Assembly (NCBI GenBank): GCA_014529385.2
Contig: CM043948.1
Span: 81,060,760 to 81,124,759 of the forward strand
Direction: 5' to 3'
DNA: 64,000 nucleotides
Source: Adiantum capillus-veneris
Lineage: Eukaryota > Streptophyta > Polypodiopsida > Polypodiales > Pteridaceae
A program made the translations under genes and the position numbers. Below the pieces are notes generated by a model. It worked only from the letters and a program-made list of their open reading frames with translations. It had not been told where the DNA came from and searched no databases. This document shows, piece after piece, positions 19,239-29,519 of this stretch. Position 1 is the stretch's first letter; each line of letters starts with the position of its first letter.

Positions 19239-20176
19239 CATGAGAAAAAGCTTCTCCTTAAGCAAGCTCAGTCTCCAACCTTTAAAGACGAAGGGGTTAA
19301 TGTGGAGAGAGATGCGAAAGTATGGATGGAGGCTATGGACGACTATTTCGAAGCTGCGGGAACCCAACCCGTGAATCAAACCATGCTTGCGATGTTCCGC
19401 TTGTCTGGCGATGCCAAGATATGGTGGAAGCAACATTGCAGGGACTTGGATATCAAGGGATCTTCCCAGTCATGGGAAAACATCAAGGCTCCTGTGATGG
19501 AGCGATACTTACCACCCGCTCACAAAGCCTTGAAGATGAATGAGTTTTTCTTACTTCGACAAAGCTAACTTCTTCCGTCGAAAAATACTACTCGAAGTTC
19601 GTCACACTTCGGAGATATGCTCCTAGGATGACATTGGAACAACAAGTAGCACGGTTCTGCGAAGGACTCATTGACCCCTTGAACAACCGACTAGAAGCTC
19701 TCAGGCCAGCAACTCTGCAAGATGCCTTGCTAAGGGCCAAACCGTTAGCTAAAGAGATTCAGAGGACTACCCAAGATAGTCAATACTATTTGTCAAAGAG
19801 GGCCAGGCTAGACAACTGGAGTAACAGACCAATCAACCCTGCATACGACCATCGTTCGGTAGTAGCTACTACGGCAACTACCGAGTTTCCCAATATAAGA
19901 TGTTTTGAGTGCCAGGAGTATGGAAATTACAAAAGCCGATGTCCAAAAAGGATTTTCCAAACATCCAGTGCTAATAATGTACCTCTGAACGTCAACGGGC
20001 GAGGTCAACCAAACGGAAGAGGAGGCCGAGGAAGAGGAAACATAGGACAAGGAAGCGGAGCTTTCGCTAATGCCGCAGTGAGCCAACCACCTGTGGGTGA
20101 TGAAGCTGATGAGAGAGCAGCTTTGTATGCTGCAATAATTCAAGCACCAGGACCTCATCAAAGTTCAGAAGAATAA
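19239..20176 (+). pseudogene. TR-GAG-B gag
   Basis: The frame from 19239 reads HEKKLLLKQAQSP and then the gypsy gag core (DAKVWMEAMDDYFEAAG, MLAMFRLSGDAKIWWKQ, WENIKAPVMERYLPP) to a stop at 19568. A one-base slip near 19565 moves it to a frame that runs through YYSKFVTLRRYAP, QQVARFCEGLIDPL and ALLRAKPLAKEI to a zinc knuckle (CFECQEYGNYKSRC), in which asparagine replaces the histidine. An RG-rich tail ends at 20176. Gag packages RNA. The missing histidine and the frameshift make this copy defective. No protease or polymerase follows. Confidence 0.88.
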
Positions 20177-20310
20177 GACGCATAAAGCTAAACACTATTC
20201 TATTATCAAAGGATGTCTTTACTTTAGACGAAGGATATATGTACCTAAGTAGTTAGCATAGAGTTTATCCAGATGTATTCTTGAGATGAGGACATCTCAA
20301 ATTTTTCACG

Positions 20311-20320
20311 TTGGGGAGGA
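20311..20320 (+). other. Polypurine tract of TR-GAG-B
   Basis: TTGGGGAGGA immediately precedes the right LTR start TGTAAGG at 20321, the expected place for plus-strand priming. Confidence 0.8.
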
Positions 20321-20974
20321 TGTAAGGTCTCCGACCCCGAGCTAAAAGAACACCATTGTACCATGAAATAATCATAATGGAAAAAGTTACTATTTTAGTA
20401 GTTTTTCAAAATCTGTCGATGCCATGATGTTTAGAATGTTATAAAGCTTCCAAAAGTGAATTAAAATATTTTTTGTGTAAAAATTCCAAAAATAGTAAGT
20501 TTTTGGTCACCCGACCCGTTTAGTTTTGACCGTCTCGAAAAACTGCACCCGTACCCCGAATTTGAAAAAAATGTATTTTCGGACGCTGGGGGCTGCTAAA
20601 TATGGCAGGTACTCGGACAGGTACACCTTAGTTAGAGCTTAGTATAGCAATTTACGGCATTAAATTCCGATTCGTATCCCCGTTTTAGCCTAAAATCAAA
20701 ATTTCCTAAGGTTGTGCGGGGAGGCACCGGGACTCGGGGGTTGTGTGGGAACTGGCTCCAGGCCACTGCACACTGAGTTTGGCATTAAGAGGACGCCCTC
20801 ACACACTCACAGGGCTCATGGGCTAATTTCCATGCAAGAGAGAGAGAGAGACTAAGTGAGCTCTTGAGCAAGTTGGGACACTTGGTAAGTATGCAACTAG
20901 AGCTGCCATGCATGAAGTGAGTACTCCTCCAGATGCATATAGCAGGCAAATTCGAATTTTTAAGCTTGTGAGCC

Positions 20975-20982
20975 TATATAAG
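20975..20982 (+). promoter_or_regulatory. TATA box in TR-GAG-B right LTR
   Basis: TATATAAG is at the same place as in the left copy. It could drive transcription outward into the copia remnant at 23121. Confidence 0.7.
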
Positions 20983-21027
20983 AGTGTACACACACACACA
21001 CACACACATATGCTCACACACCCACTC

Positions 21028-21030
<3 letters not shown>

Positions 21031-21110
<80 letters not shown>
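21031..21110 (+). repeat. (AC)n microsatellite in right LTR
   Basis: About 40 AC units are uninterrupted. The left LTR has only short tracts here, so expansion or contraction happened after insertion. Confidence 0.97.
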
Positions 21111-21112
<2 letters not shown>

Positions 21113-21870
21113 ACACACACACCTTGGGGAGGTGCTGCCGGCACACATAGCCTTTGGAGAAGGAGCAAAAGACGGAAGTGCTGCCCAATTATCGCCACAA
21201 GAAGCTCCTTTGGATCAGCAAATTGATTCAAATTCAGCCCAAACTACGGTAACATAAAGCTAATTTCACGTTATGTTATAATTCCTTCTATGGTTCTCAT
21301 AATTCCGCTGCTAGTATGCATAACACAGTTAAATTTCTCATTAGACACTCTCTAAATTGATATATGATTATTCCATTGCACATTCTTAATTCTAATGGTC
21401 AATTATGCAAACAATTAACCTCTCCTAATCATAGATTAATGTATGATTAGCAATAAGAGAATTATCCACTAAGTCATTATAGTTAATGAATGATAGAATC
21501 AAGCCAGCAATGTGATAAGGTTAGTCTATTTCATTCTATTACCACATAATGTTTATATAGCTATGTTTAGATTCAATTTGTTCAAATATTAGGATGTAAT
21601 TAGTGTAATTAATTCCACAATTAATCCACTAGGAAAAAGGAATCCTCTCACCTATGCATGCGGTAAATCTGCAAATCTCTACTTGCATTAGAAAGTGATT
21701 AAGCATGCCTAATTCATCTCTAGTAAATAAATCAAGTAGAAATCTGAAAATTTTAATTACCTAGGCCAAATAATTAATCTTAGGTCCAATTTCCATAGAA
21801 CAAGTAAGGGGCTATCAAAAATCTCTATGTCTTGAAGTAATCAAACCTCTCGTATAAAGGAGTTTGCTTA

Positions 21871-22212
21871 TTGAAACTAATCTGTCATTTTGGTCGTATG
21901 TGCTCTCGAATATTAGCTCTCTTTTTCCAAGTTGTCGATTTAAGTAGTGAGTATCATATCGCCCCAGAAAAGAGAACTCGTTTCGGTGGTTCCCACGACC
22001 GCGAGGCTGGGACAAGCAACCCACATGGGAAGGGAAAAGCTCCCATGGTCGACCAAGTACCGGCCAACTCACGGAGCAATGACGAGGAAATTGTGGAGGT
22101 AGGTCACATTTTTAATTCAAGTTTTGCTCAATTTAAGATTGTATTTGATAAGTTAGGAAAGAATATATCCCTAAACATGTTGGAGAAATCCAACGGAGAT
22201 CATGGCATTTGA
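21871..22212 (+). CDS. Open frame inside TR-GAG-B LTR (right copy)
   Basis: This is the counterpart of 17415-17756, same length and register, with about 15 substitutions (for example the internal Met before AP is Ile here). The conserved core is KRTRFGGSHDREAG and GKGKAPMVDQVPANSRSN. It has no recognised domain. Confidence 0.35.
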   Translation: MKLICHFGRMCSRILALFFQVVDLSSEYHIAPEKRTRFGGSHDREAGTSNPHGKGKAPMVDQVPANSRSNDEEIVEVGHIFNSSFAQFKIVFDKLGKNISLNMLEKSNGDHGI

Positions 22213-23120
22213 ATTGAAATATATTTTAATTTCCAAGTAGGAAAGAATGATTGTTGGATATACTATTTGAGATAGGAAAGAATGTTTGCTAGGGAAAATT
22301 TAGCTCGGCCTGTTCATTTCTATTTCCAATGTTGATACTAGTCCGAACCCTCTCCTGATCACAGGGGGCAGAGTTCCTGGTTAAGTGGTGGATACCCACG
22401 TTTGCTGGTTAAGCGGTGGGAACACGTCTACTGGTTAAGCGGTGCAGAACTTAGTTGTATGGGCAGCTAGGCGAAAACGGGAGGAGTAAACTCTCGTTGG
22501 AGGGGGGATGTTGTACCTCCAGAACATTGGAATTTTAATCAATAAGTTTTGAGTAAAATTTTTACTAGAGTTACTGTCTTGGTGCCGCTTTGCAATACTG
22601 GTTGAAGGGCTGTATTAAGGAGCTTGTGAACGTGAACTTAATCAATGAACTTATGTGTTGAACAACCATGTGTGGTAGTAATTAGGTAACAAAGGAAGTG
22701 TGAGTATGGGGTGGAAAGTGGGGGCTTGGCTCAGGTTGCCAATGCCTATGAGAAGGGTGGTCCCGATTGGTCGAGAACTCTCCGTCCCCGTAAGTGCAAT
22801 AAGAACGTTAGTATTACTCCTTGCCCCTAGAGCGGTAAGGTCTCAAGTGTACGTGCCTCTGAAACATGGGGAAAAAGGCACTCGGGACTTCTCCCCTCTT
22901 GGAAGGTGGATCTTAGGATCGCAAGATAAGTTAATCACGCTTTCCCTGTGGGGTGGAACTAGATCTCGATGCTAGTAGGCTTGAATTCGACTCACTTTGT
23001 GATGAGAGATCGTCCGCTAGATGAACCATAAATCACTTTGTTTGCTTCCGCTGTAAATCTAGTGGCCACGAGGTTTACCATCAGATCCGTTGTTTGAGAC
23101 TATGGGGTGGGGATCTCACA

Positions 23121-23416
23121 GAGTGTGTATAGCTCAAACGCCTTATGACTGATTTGGGTGTTGGACAGGACACTGCGAACACTATCTACACTAACAGTCA
23201 AAGCGCATTGGCACTTGCGACCCAGTTTTTCATGCTTGCACAAAGCACATTGAGGTGCATTACCACTATATCAGGGAGAGGCTCTCAGCAGGAGAGATTA
23301 GCTTGGCTTATGTGCCAACACAAGACAACCTTGCAGATATTTTCACAAAGGTATTGTCTTGTGAGAAGTTTGAAGCTTTCCACAAAACTTTGGGCTTGCT
23401 CCCCTTTGTGGACTAA
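23121..23416 (+). pseudogene. Copia-1 RNase H, C-terminal half
   Basis: It begins with the right GAGTG target copy (23121-23125) and continues the codons cut at 6975. A TAG stands where tryptophan is expected, followed by LKRLMTDLGVGQD and IYTNSQSALALA. A frame slip near 23220 leads to DPVFHACTKHIEVHYHYIRE, YVPTQDNLADIFTK and the stop at 23414-23416. This is the normal end of a copia polyprotein. The DNSQ-type box reads TNSQ, losing a catalytic aspartate. Confidence 0.92.
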
Positions 23417-23493
23417 TCCTATCCTCAGAGCATGTCACCTCCCTTTACTCTTTGTGCCAGCCCTCGTTCACTACATCACTCCCAGGGGGGTTT
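23417..23493 (+). other. Copia-1 3' untranslated end and polypurine tract
   Basis: A short stretch after the pol stop ends in CCCAGGGGGG (23481-23490), a purine-rich tract four bases before the LTR. Confidence 0.7.
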
Positions 23494-23721
23494 TGTTACC
23501 ATATACATGTGGTAGTGATGTGTGTGAGCACACTTTGGACCGCCGGGGCATTTTTTCCCTCTCTAGGAGGTTTTTCCCCCGTGCATTGTATATACGCTCA
23601 TTTATTCTAGGGCTATCTATCTTTCCATTGCACACTAAGTAACGCACTCTCTGTTGTGTGCCTTGAGCTTCCTTCGTCTTCTCCCAGCTATGTGCATTTC
23701 CCTGCAACCCTAATTCCAACA
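23494..23721 (+). repeat. Copia-1 3' LTR (228 bp)
   Basis: It starts TGTTACCATATACATG after the purine tract and ends AATTCCAACA, where minus-strand gypsy gag text resumes at 23722. A TATATA box lies at 23589-23594. The 5' partner is deleted, so boundaries rest on the TG..CA ends and the resumption of gag. Confidence 0.75.
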
Positions 23722-25337
23722 GTAGTAGCACTCATTTGCCTCATGATTTATCCATTTCCCTTCAATAGTGCACCATTTTAACTGCCTTTGTTGTCCCATA
23801 GGTTGTCTCTGATTTTGTCCCTGCATTGGGCCTCACATTGGCATTCTTTGTATGTTGTTCATCATATTGTTCATGCATTTAAGCATGTCCTCTATTGCAT
23901 TGGAAAGAGTTGTATCTGCTGACCCTACTTGTGCTGGCATAGTGGATGTGTTTTTGTCTCTATGAGTATCTTTAGCTTTGCTTTCCTCATTGAAGATCTC
24001 ACAATTATCACTCAAGTCAATTGCATCTAAATTGCATTCTTCCCAGGTCATGTGATTTTTTATATACAAAATAGCATATAAATCCTTGTTTAATAGCCCC
24101 TCTAGAAATAGTGAGACTAGTCTTTCCTCGGTTGGAATCTCCAACTCGGAGCATTTGTCGATGTATAGTCTCATTTGAGTCACACTATTTTTTGACAATT
24201 TCTCCTTGTTTTTGTTTGGAAACTATAGATTTGTGCCACTATACTATGCTTTATGCCCATTTTAAAACAAGTAGCGACAAATCTCATTGCCAAAGTCGAC
24301 AAGTCGGAGATCGATCTAGGAGGTATGGTTTGGAACCAAGTCAAGGATATACCCTCCAAGGTCATCTGAATCCCTCAAACTGTGTATGAAAATTGGTTAC
24401 GTGCTCAGCTCTCAAACCTATCTTAAGCTGGCCAAATGGTCATATGGGTCCCCGATCCCGCTATATTTTTTAACCCACTTTTGGAAATATGATGGTTTGA
24501 CTCTAGGATTGTGTTCGGCACCCACTCTCACCCTTCAATCTGGTGTTTCTCCCATTAATCCCTCAAACCAGTTGTTTGGTAAATGTGACTCATATGGACC
24601 TCTTCTCGTCCTCATGTCACTTATTTCTCCCATGTTATAGGTGGTTTCCACCTTTCTTTCTCTGTTGGTACCATTGAGGTGGCTACTCCTTGATGCACTT
24701 CCTTGTTGGTTGGCGACGCTATCATAAGATCTAGCATTTGGATCCACATTTTGATTGATTTTTTGTACGGTTCCCAATGATCACTTCATGGATTGAGTGT
24801 CCATGGTACTTGGTTTGTTCAATCTCCTTTGGAGTCATCATGACAAAGTTATTGTTGTAACAATTCCTAAAAAGATGAGCGGGAAGTTCTGCTAGTCCCA
24901 TTTCCTTGATTTTGAAAATGTACACAATTTTCAAGGGTGTCAGTTGTCCTAATTTGGCATGGGTAGTCCATACAAAATCCTTAATATTTTTTTCTTCCCA
25001 TCAGTAAACTCCAAGATTTTAGGTTATCAGTGGGGATGTGTTTCAATGGTTTAGCATCTATTGACTCATACCCTTCTAATTCTAACACTAGAGGTCCCTC
25101 CTTTACAACCTTATCTGGTATTAGAGTATCAACCTCTAATCCCCATTTATCCCCTGAATCAAGGTCTTGTATCTTGTAATATTGTACTCCATTTTGGTCT
25201 ACATACAAGTCATCCTGTTTGTTTGTCCTAAACTCCTCTTCATAATCAATGGTATGGTCATCTATCATCATTGCAAACTCCTCATTTGGGTCTAAATAAA
25301 TCTGGGCTTCATACTTGTTGGTCTTGAAAAAGGTCAA
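23722..25337 (-). pseudogene. Gypsy-1 gag
   Basis: Minus-strand stretches in changing frames make up a Ty3/gypsy gag. An N-terminal acidic region (24981-25337) is followed by 24731-24934 and a linker. A core (24180-24540) reads KYSGIGDPYDHL, MTLEGISLTWFQTIP and FKMGIKHS. Then MRLYIDKCSELEIP and LVSLFLEGLLNKDLYA (23833-24198) lead to a degraded zinc knuckle reading ...HEANECYY at 23722. The knuckle is cut by the Copia-1 LTR. Gag packages element RNA. The N-terminal part has no motif I know and is assigned by position. Confidence 0.8.
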
Positions 25338-26729
25338 GATGTGCTTGAACTTGAGAGAGGTCCTAGTTCTTGATTGTGTAAAAAAGAAGACATGTTTGAG
25401 CTTTAATCGGAGTAAGTGTCTGGTACTTCTTCCGTAATAGTTTCTAATGGTCTCCCTTGGTTTATACTCTCTTCTGTGGATATTCTGCTTCTATTCTCTC
25501 CTAAGTCAATCGAGTTTTCCAAAGATCTACCAGATCTTAAGTTCATATATGGATTTAAACAAATTAACTGAACTGATAATTCAAACCTGGAAGGTTGTCT
25601 TTGATTTCAAAGGCAATACTTTTGCCGTTTGCTCTCCTTTCCTTCACAAAGTCATAATTCCTTACACGACAACACTTAAAGCCATATGTATGTGATTCCA
25701 CAAATGATCAATCCTCGATCACTAAATATACAAAAATTCCTTTTTCTAGTGCCCAATAGACCTTATGTGCATAAAATGTGAAATTCTGCTCAGATTTATC
25801 TTAGGCGCGCCTGTGACTTGGAGTGGATTCTACATGTGATTTCAAGCTTGTACCATGAGTTTCACAAAGTTTGGACATGACTTTCACAAAGTTTCACGAA
25901 TGTTTTTATCATCGTTTTCTATCCCTTAGCTTGGTTTTCCAGTTTTCTTGGTGTTTGTACCCTTACACATCTCCAAATTTGATGAGACTTGCTTAGGAGT
26001 TGTCTTATGATCTAATTAGACTCTATGAGTTGAAACTACTCCCTTTGGAGAGTTTTCTATCTTCGACCCGCCTAAGATACAACTCTTTTAGATTTACACA
26101 ATTATCATCTTTTTCTTCACAGATTACTTTTCACAAGTTTTAGGATTTATCCACACCCTGGTTTCAAGTTTTAGAATGATTTGGGTTTTCAATGTGAATT
26201 TTTTTTAAGTCTGCGGTTTTCTCCAATTTTGGGCTTGACCTAGTGTTTTAGTGATCCAAATGTTTCCCAAAATCAAGGGGAGTGGTCTAATCAAGTTGGT
26301 CTACCACCTTGCATGTTGAATTGTTCCATGTAAGTCTCAGAATCCCTCTGTCTATCTTTGGCACGCCTAAGATAGAAATGATTTTATTTTTGGTTTTCTC
26401 AGTGCACCTCAGATCAAATGCAATCCTAATGGTTTTCTACTTACGCTACTCATACTGAACATGAGAAAACAGTAAAAAAGGTAAAAAGTTTAACCTTTAG
26501 CCTGAAATCTCTACTTCCTACTTAGGTGATGCCCTTATCAACCACTAGCTCGTCTCAAGGATGATCTACCTATCTTCCTACTAAATTAAAGCTCTTGAGG
26601 TCCTTATCGAGTATTCCTACTCTCAAGCACCTCAAGCCGTCAAAAAAGGTGTTACTCTAGCCAAAACTAGAGGAAGTGATGGAAATTTAAGTGAATACTT
26701 TGGGTTTTTCTCTAGTCTAGATTGCCTTG
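25338..26729 (-). other. Gypsy-1 leader with repeated stem-loop motif
   Basis: This 1.4-kb leader has no recognised coding sequence. It contains two near-identical short stem-loops (26057-26079 and 26352-26375; stem CTATCTT/AAGATA, loop containing CACGCC or CCCGCC) and a third related word in the other orientation near 25797-25811. Confidence 0.55.
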
Positions 26730-26747
26730 TCCCCGACAACGGTGCCA
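26730..26747 (-). other. Primer binding site of Gypsy-1, tRNA-Asp type
   Basis: On the minus strand this reads TGGCACCGTTGTCGGGGA, two mismatches from the Athila/Tat tRNA-Asp-type site. It lies three bases inside the LTR end at 26751. Confidence 0.85.
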
Positions 26748-26750
26748 AAA

Positions 26751-27736
26751 TGTCGGTCAATTTCCAAGCCTCACCATATCAATGCTAGCAAAATGAGAAC
26801 CACAGATATAAAAATTGCCAATCCGTGGGACATAGTTGATCTGACTAGTGTATGACGCTACAAGAGATAGCTAATCTCTCAAAAAACCCAAGTCTAAGCC
26901 GTTTCTACCTATTTCTTAAGACATCAAAAAGCTACTTCCCTTACCGCAAGCTTGTTCATATGATTTGGGATAGCTACAAGTCTCCAAATGCAACGAAACT
27001 GTATGCCTAGCATGACCAGAGTATCCTTAGCGCTCTTGTGTACTCAAATGTCATTTTTGACACTAAAAAAAAATGAACCTACGATAAACAGCCTATTTTA
27101 GGTTAGTCAATTTTGGACTCCGAGGCACTCTATAGCCTCCTCTAGGCGTGTTCTACATATTCCTAAGGTCAAAAACCAGTTTTGGTGCATGCATGGTGCA
27201 TAGGAAACAAAATCAGCTTGTAGACAACACGACTAAAATCACGCTTTGATTGCAAGAAACTTACGTTAAATGGAAGAGCTTTCACCTGCAAACGTGTTGG
27301 TATACTCGGAATAGCAATGGAACACCGTATGAGAGAGACACAAAGATTCAAAGAAACAGTAGACTCACGTTGAGCTTTTGCAGCAAACACTTACTTTCAT
27401 TATCTAAAAACTTAGGTTTTGAATTACAAAGGTTTGCTTTTATACCTTAGCTAAGGTTCATTAGCCAAGGTTCATTAGCCAAGGTTCAAAGAATGGATTT
27501 CTAGCTATTTGGGCTCAATACAAGGCTTAGAAACTGCATATGATTACAAACTTGGAGGCCTTCAACCCCTTTAGACTCATTGGCAATCAATAATATTACA
27601 ACATCTTTGAACTTTACGGGATTTTTTGGTGATACAAAGGGATTTAATACATTCAATTGGCTTTAAAAATGAGTGGCACCCCTTTTGGTGCTTTTTCTCC
27701 AGCTCTTGTTAGCTGAGTAGCTAACAAGTGTCAACA
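26751..27736 (-). repeat. Gypsy-1 5' LTR (about 986 bp)
   Basis: On the minus strand the LTR would start TGTTGACACTTGTTAGC (27736 leftward) and end ATTGACCGACA beside the primer site. A minus-strand TATA box sits at 27437-27444. The outer boundary is inferred from the TG start and placement of the TATA box, since the partner LTR is outside the window. Confidence 0.65.
27437..27444 (-). promoter_or_regulatory. TATA box in Gypsy-1 LTR
   Basis: TATAAAAG on the minus strand (CTAAGGTATAAAAGC) lies about 290 bp from the presumed LTR start. A short direct repeat (AAGGTTCATTAGCC, 27454-27485) lies just upstream of it. Confidence 0.7.
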
Positions 27737-28067
27737 AGCTTGTACAGGACTATACGAGCTTGGTGGGCTTCTGGAAAAAAAATTGACTGTAACTTGTTGC
27801 AAATGGACTATACGAGCTTGGTGGGCTTCTAGAAACGTTTCCGACTGTAACTTGTTACAAATGAACTATACAAGCTTGGCGGGCTTTTGGAAAAGTTTCT
27901 GACTATAACTCGTTGCAAATGGACTATACAAGCTTGGTGGGATTCTGGAAAATTTTCTGACTGTAACTTGTCGCAAATGGCACGGTGCAAGGAGCGAGGA
28001 AGACTTGTACAGGACTGTACAAGCTTGATGGGATTTTGGAAAAGTTTCTGACTGTAACTTGTCGCAA
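27737..28067. repeat. 58-bp tandem repeat, four units plus one displaced unit
   Basis: Four exact-length 58-bp units lie at 27749-27806, 27807-27864, 27865-27922 and 27923-27980. Each runs ACTATAC(G/A)AGCTTGG to TTG(T/C)(T/C)GCAAATG. A fifth unit at 28014-28067 follows a 33-bp spacer. The word ACTTGTACAGG or GCTTGTACAGG precedes unit 1 and unit 5. No open frame or known element explains it. It abuts the Gypsy-1 LTR end. Confidence 0.9.
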
Positions 28068-28225
28068 TCAGAGTGTTGGCTAAGTGGGTGGCATGTACGA
28101 TACCCTCACAAGAGAAAACACTTTGTTTGGGTAAACATTAGCAAGAAATATTTGTGGGTGGCCTTTATTTCAGTGTTTGTATGCAATCTCTACATAAAAA
28201 TGTGTTGCAAGAAGTGGATGATATG

Positions 28226-28512
28226 TCATTCCTACTACAAACCTTGATGATACAAAGCAGGCCAAATGGCTTGCTAGCGAGGGAAATAAAGAATTGTTGG
28301 GCATGTATGATGCATGCATGTCTAATCTTTCAAACTCTTTGCTTCAAAGTGTGAAGATGCTTGCTTTTCTAGAGGGCAGATATTATGGGGCTAGAACTTT
28401 TGTAGGAAAGCTTGCTCATTGGCACAACCAAGCCGAGCACCAGGCACATCTACTATTGCTAGAGAGATTGAGGATGAGCTCCGAGGTACACTACTCTATC
28501 AACAACCGGTAG
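28226..28512 (+). CDS. Unrecognised coding-like stretch
   Basis: A plus frame stays open from about 28226 to 28512 (an in-frame ATG at 28294 gives 72 codons). It reads helical, protein-like text such as ELLGMYDACMSNLSNSLLQSV and YYGARTFVGKLAHWHNQAEH. I do not recognise the family and see no promoter or splice context. It could be a decayed host exon or part of an unknown element. The neighbours are a tandem repeat and LINE remnants. Confidence 0.25.
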
Positions 28513-29095
28513 TGGATAAGGATAATATTATAGTAGCCAAAAAGTGAAAACAAGCTGGGAAATTAAGTTGTGAGGAGGAGAATGCTTCACATTGACCTAG
28601 GTATCTAATGAAAACATCTCACGCAATCGCAGAGGTCTCCAAGAAACTTCCGAGGTGGCCAATCATGTAGGTGATGAGCACGAGGGTGGGCAAGTGGTTG
28701 AGGAGACAGACATTCATAAGACAATTTGTGCAATCCACCATATACAAAAGGAAAGTAGGGTTCAATGTCAAGGGTGGTTAGGATATAGGGTCTTCATTGT
28801 CTAAGCTATTTGATTCTGACATCCCTCTTGTCATATCATTTGGGCTATCAGGTGGACAAGACATAAAGGACCCCTCTTGTTTGAGTTTTGCTATGATCTT
28901 TAGCATTCTATACATTAGGGTTAGTAGGTTGGGACCTTTGCACTGAAAGAGTCAAATACTTCCTTTAAAAGAACATCAAACTTAGTGACATTTCTAGAGG
29001 AGGAAGCCTTGTTATTCCTCTAATTTTTAATGATGTGTATTCTATTTACCTGTTAAAATTGTGTAGTAGTTGGTTGTTGATTCTTGTTATTGGCT
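28513..29095. other. Unassigned interval
   Basis: About 0.6 kb with no long open frame or repeat that I recognise. It may be the degraded C-terminal side of the LINE ORF1 text that follows on the minus strand. Confidence 0.4.
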
Positions 29096-29370
29096 AACTC
29101 AGGGAATTTTTTAATGACATGCCCTTGTTGGTGACAGTTGAAACATGCATTAGGAAGGTTCTGGTAGATCACTTTTTGCACATGTAGCAGAGAGCCATTA
29201 GAATATTTTAGCAAGAATTCATTTTGAGTTCCAATCCAATATCTACCTCTATTAGTAGTTGTGGGTCCCTTTTAGGGTTGATCCCTCGTCTTGCTTTTTT
29301 TCCCAACACTTTGCCCACAATACTACCTATTCCTTTTAACCAAGAGTAGTAAAAAATCCTAGCTTCTTCA
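29096..29370 (-). pseudogene. LINE ORF1-like remnant with zinc knuckle
   Basis: The minus strand, through stops and a frame change, reads IGSIVGKVLG, then KRDPQLLIEVDI, then QKVIYQNLPNACFNCHQQGHV, ending in a CCHC-like knuckle whose last cysteine is phenylalanine. This matches the DUF4283 plus zinc-knuckle layout of plant LINE ORF1 proteins, which bind the element RNA. It points opposite to the LINE ORF2 remnant at 29520, so the two are either inverted relative to each other or from different copies. Confidence 0.65.
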
Positions 29371-29519
29371 TCAGATTCATGTGTGGATATCTCACGACTG
29401 AAGTAGAAGAGGAGACCTTTGCCAAAAGGGAAGTCTCAAAGGAAACAAGAGAAGTATTTAGATCCCAACAAAGTCTTAGTGTCTATGGCTAAACTTACCA
29501 AAAACTCTAAACAATGAAG

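Larger units (their letters stand above)
6976..23120 (+). mobile_element. TR-GAG-B: gag-only LTR element with 2.8-kb LTRs
   Basis: The element is bounded by long direct repeats (left 6976-7142 plus 16096-18699, right 20321-23120). Each starts TGTAAGG and ends CTCACA, and GAGTG flanks both ends. A tRNA-iMet-type primer site sits at 18702 and a purine tract at 20311. The interior is only about 1.6 kb and encodes a gypsy-type gag with a degraded zinc knuckle and no protease or polymerase, so it fits the TR-GAG class of non-autonomous elements. Its left LTR is split by TR-GAG-C. The right LTR is the uninterrupted reference for that site. Confidence 0.93.
20321..23120 (+). repeat. TR-GAG-B right LTR (2800 bp, uninterrupted)
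   Basis: It runs TGTAAGGTC to GGGATCTCACA. The empty TR-GAG-C insertion site is visible near 20480 (GTGTAAAAATTCC). TATA box at 20975-20982, expanded CA tract at 21031-21110, open frames at 21871-22212 and 22700-22975 matching those of the left copy. Confidence 0.95.
23722..27736 (-). mobile_element. Gypsy-1, 5' part (LTR, primer site, leader, gag)
   Basis: Read right to left this is the 5' end of the minus-strand gypsy element whose pol part lies at 1-3375. The region normally between gag and reverse transcriptase is missing from both sides of Copia-1, so a deletion occurred with, or after, that insertion. Confidence 0.85.

Noticed and set aside
20823-21231. Cysteine-valine and threonine-histidine frames over CA tracts (also 37495-37764, 46736-47158)
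   Set aside because: Microsatellite translation artefacts.
27749-28067. 58-bp repeat as a CRISPR array
   Set aside because: Units are head-to-tail without unique spacers, and the context is plant retrotransposons.
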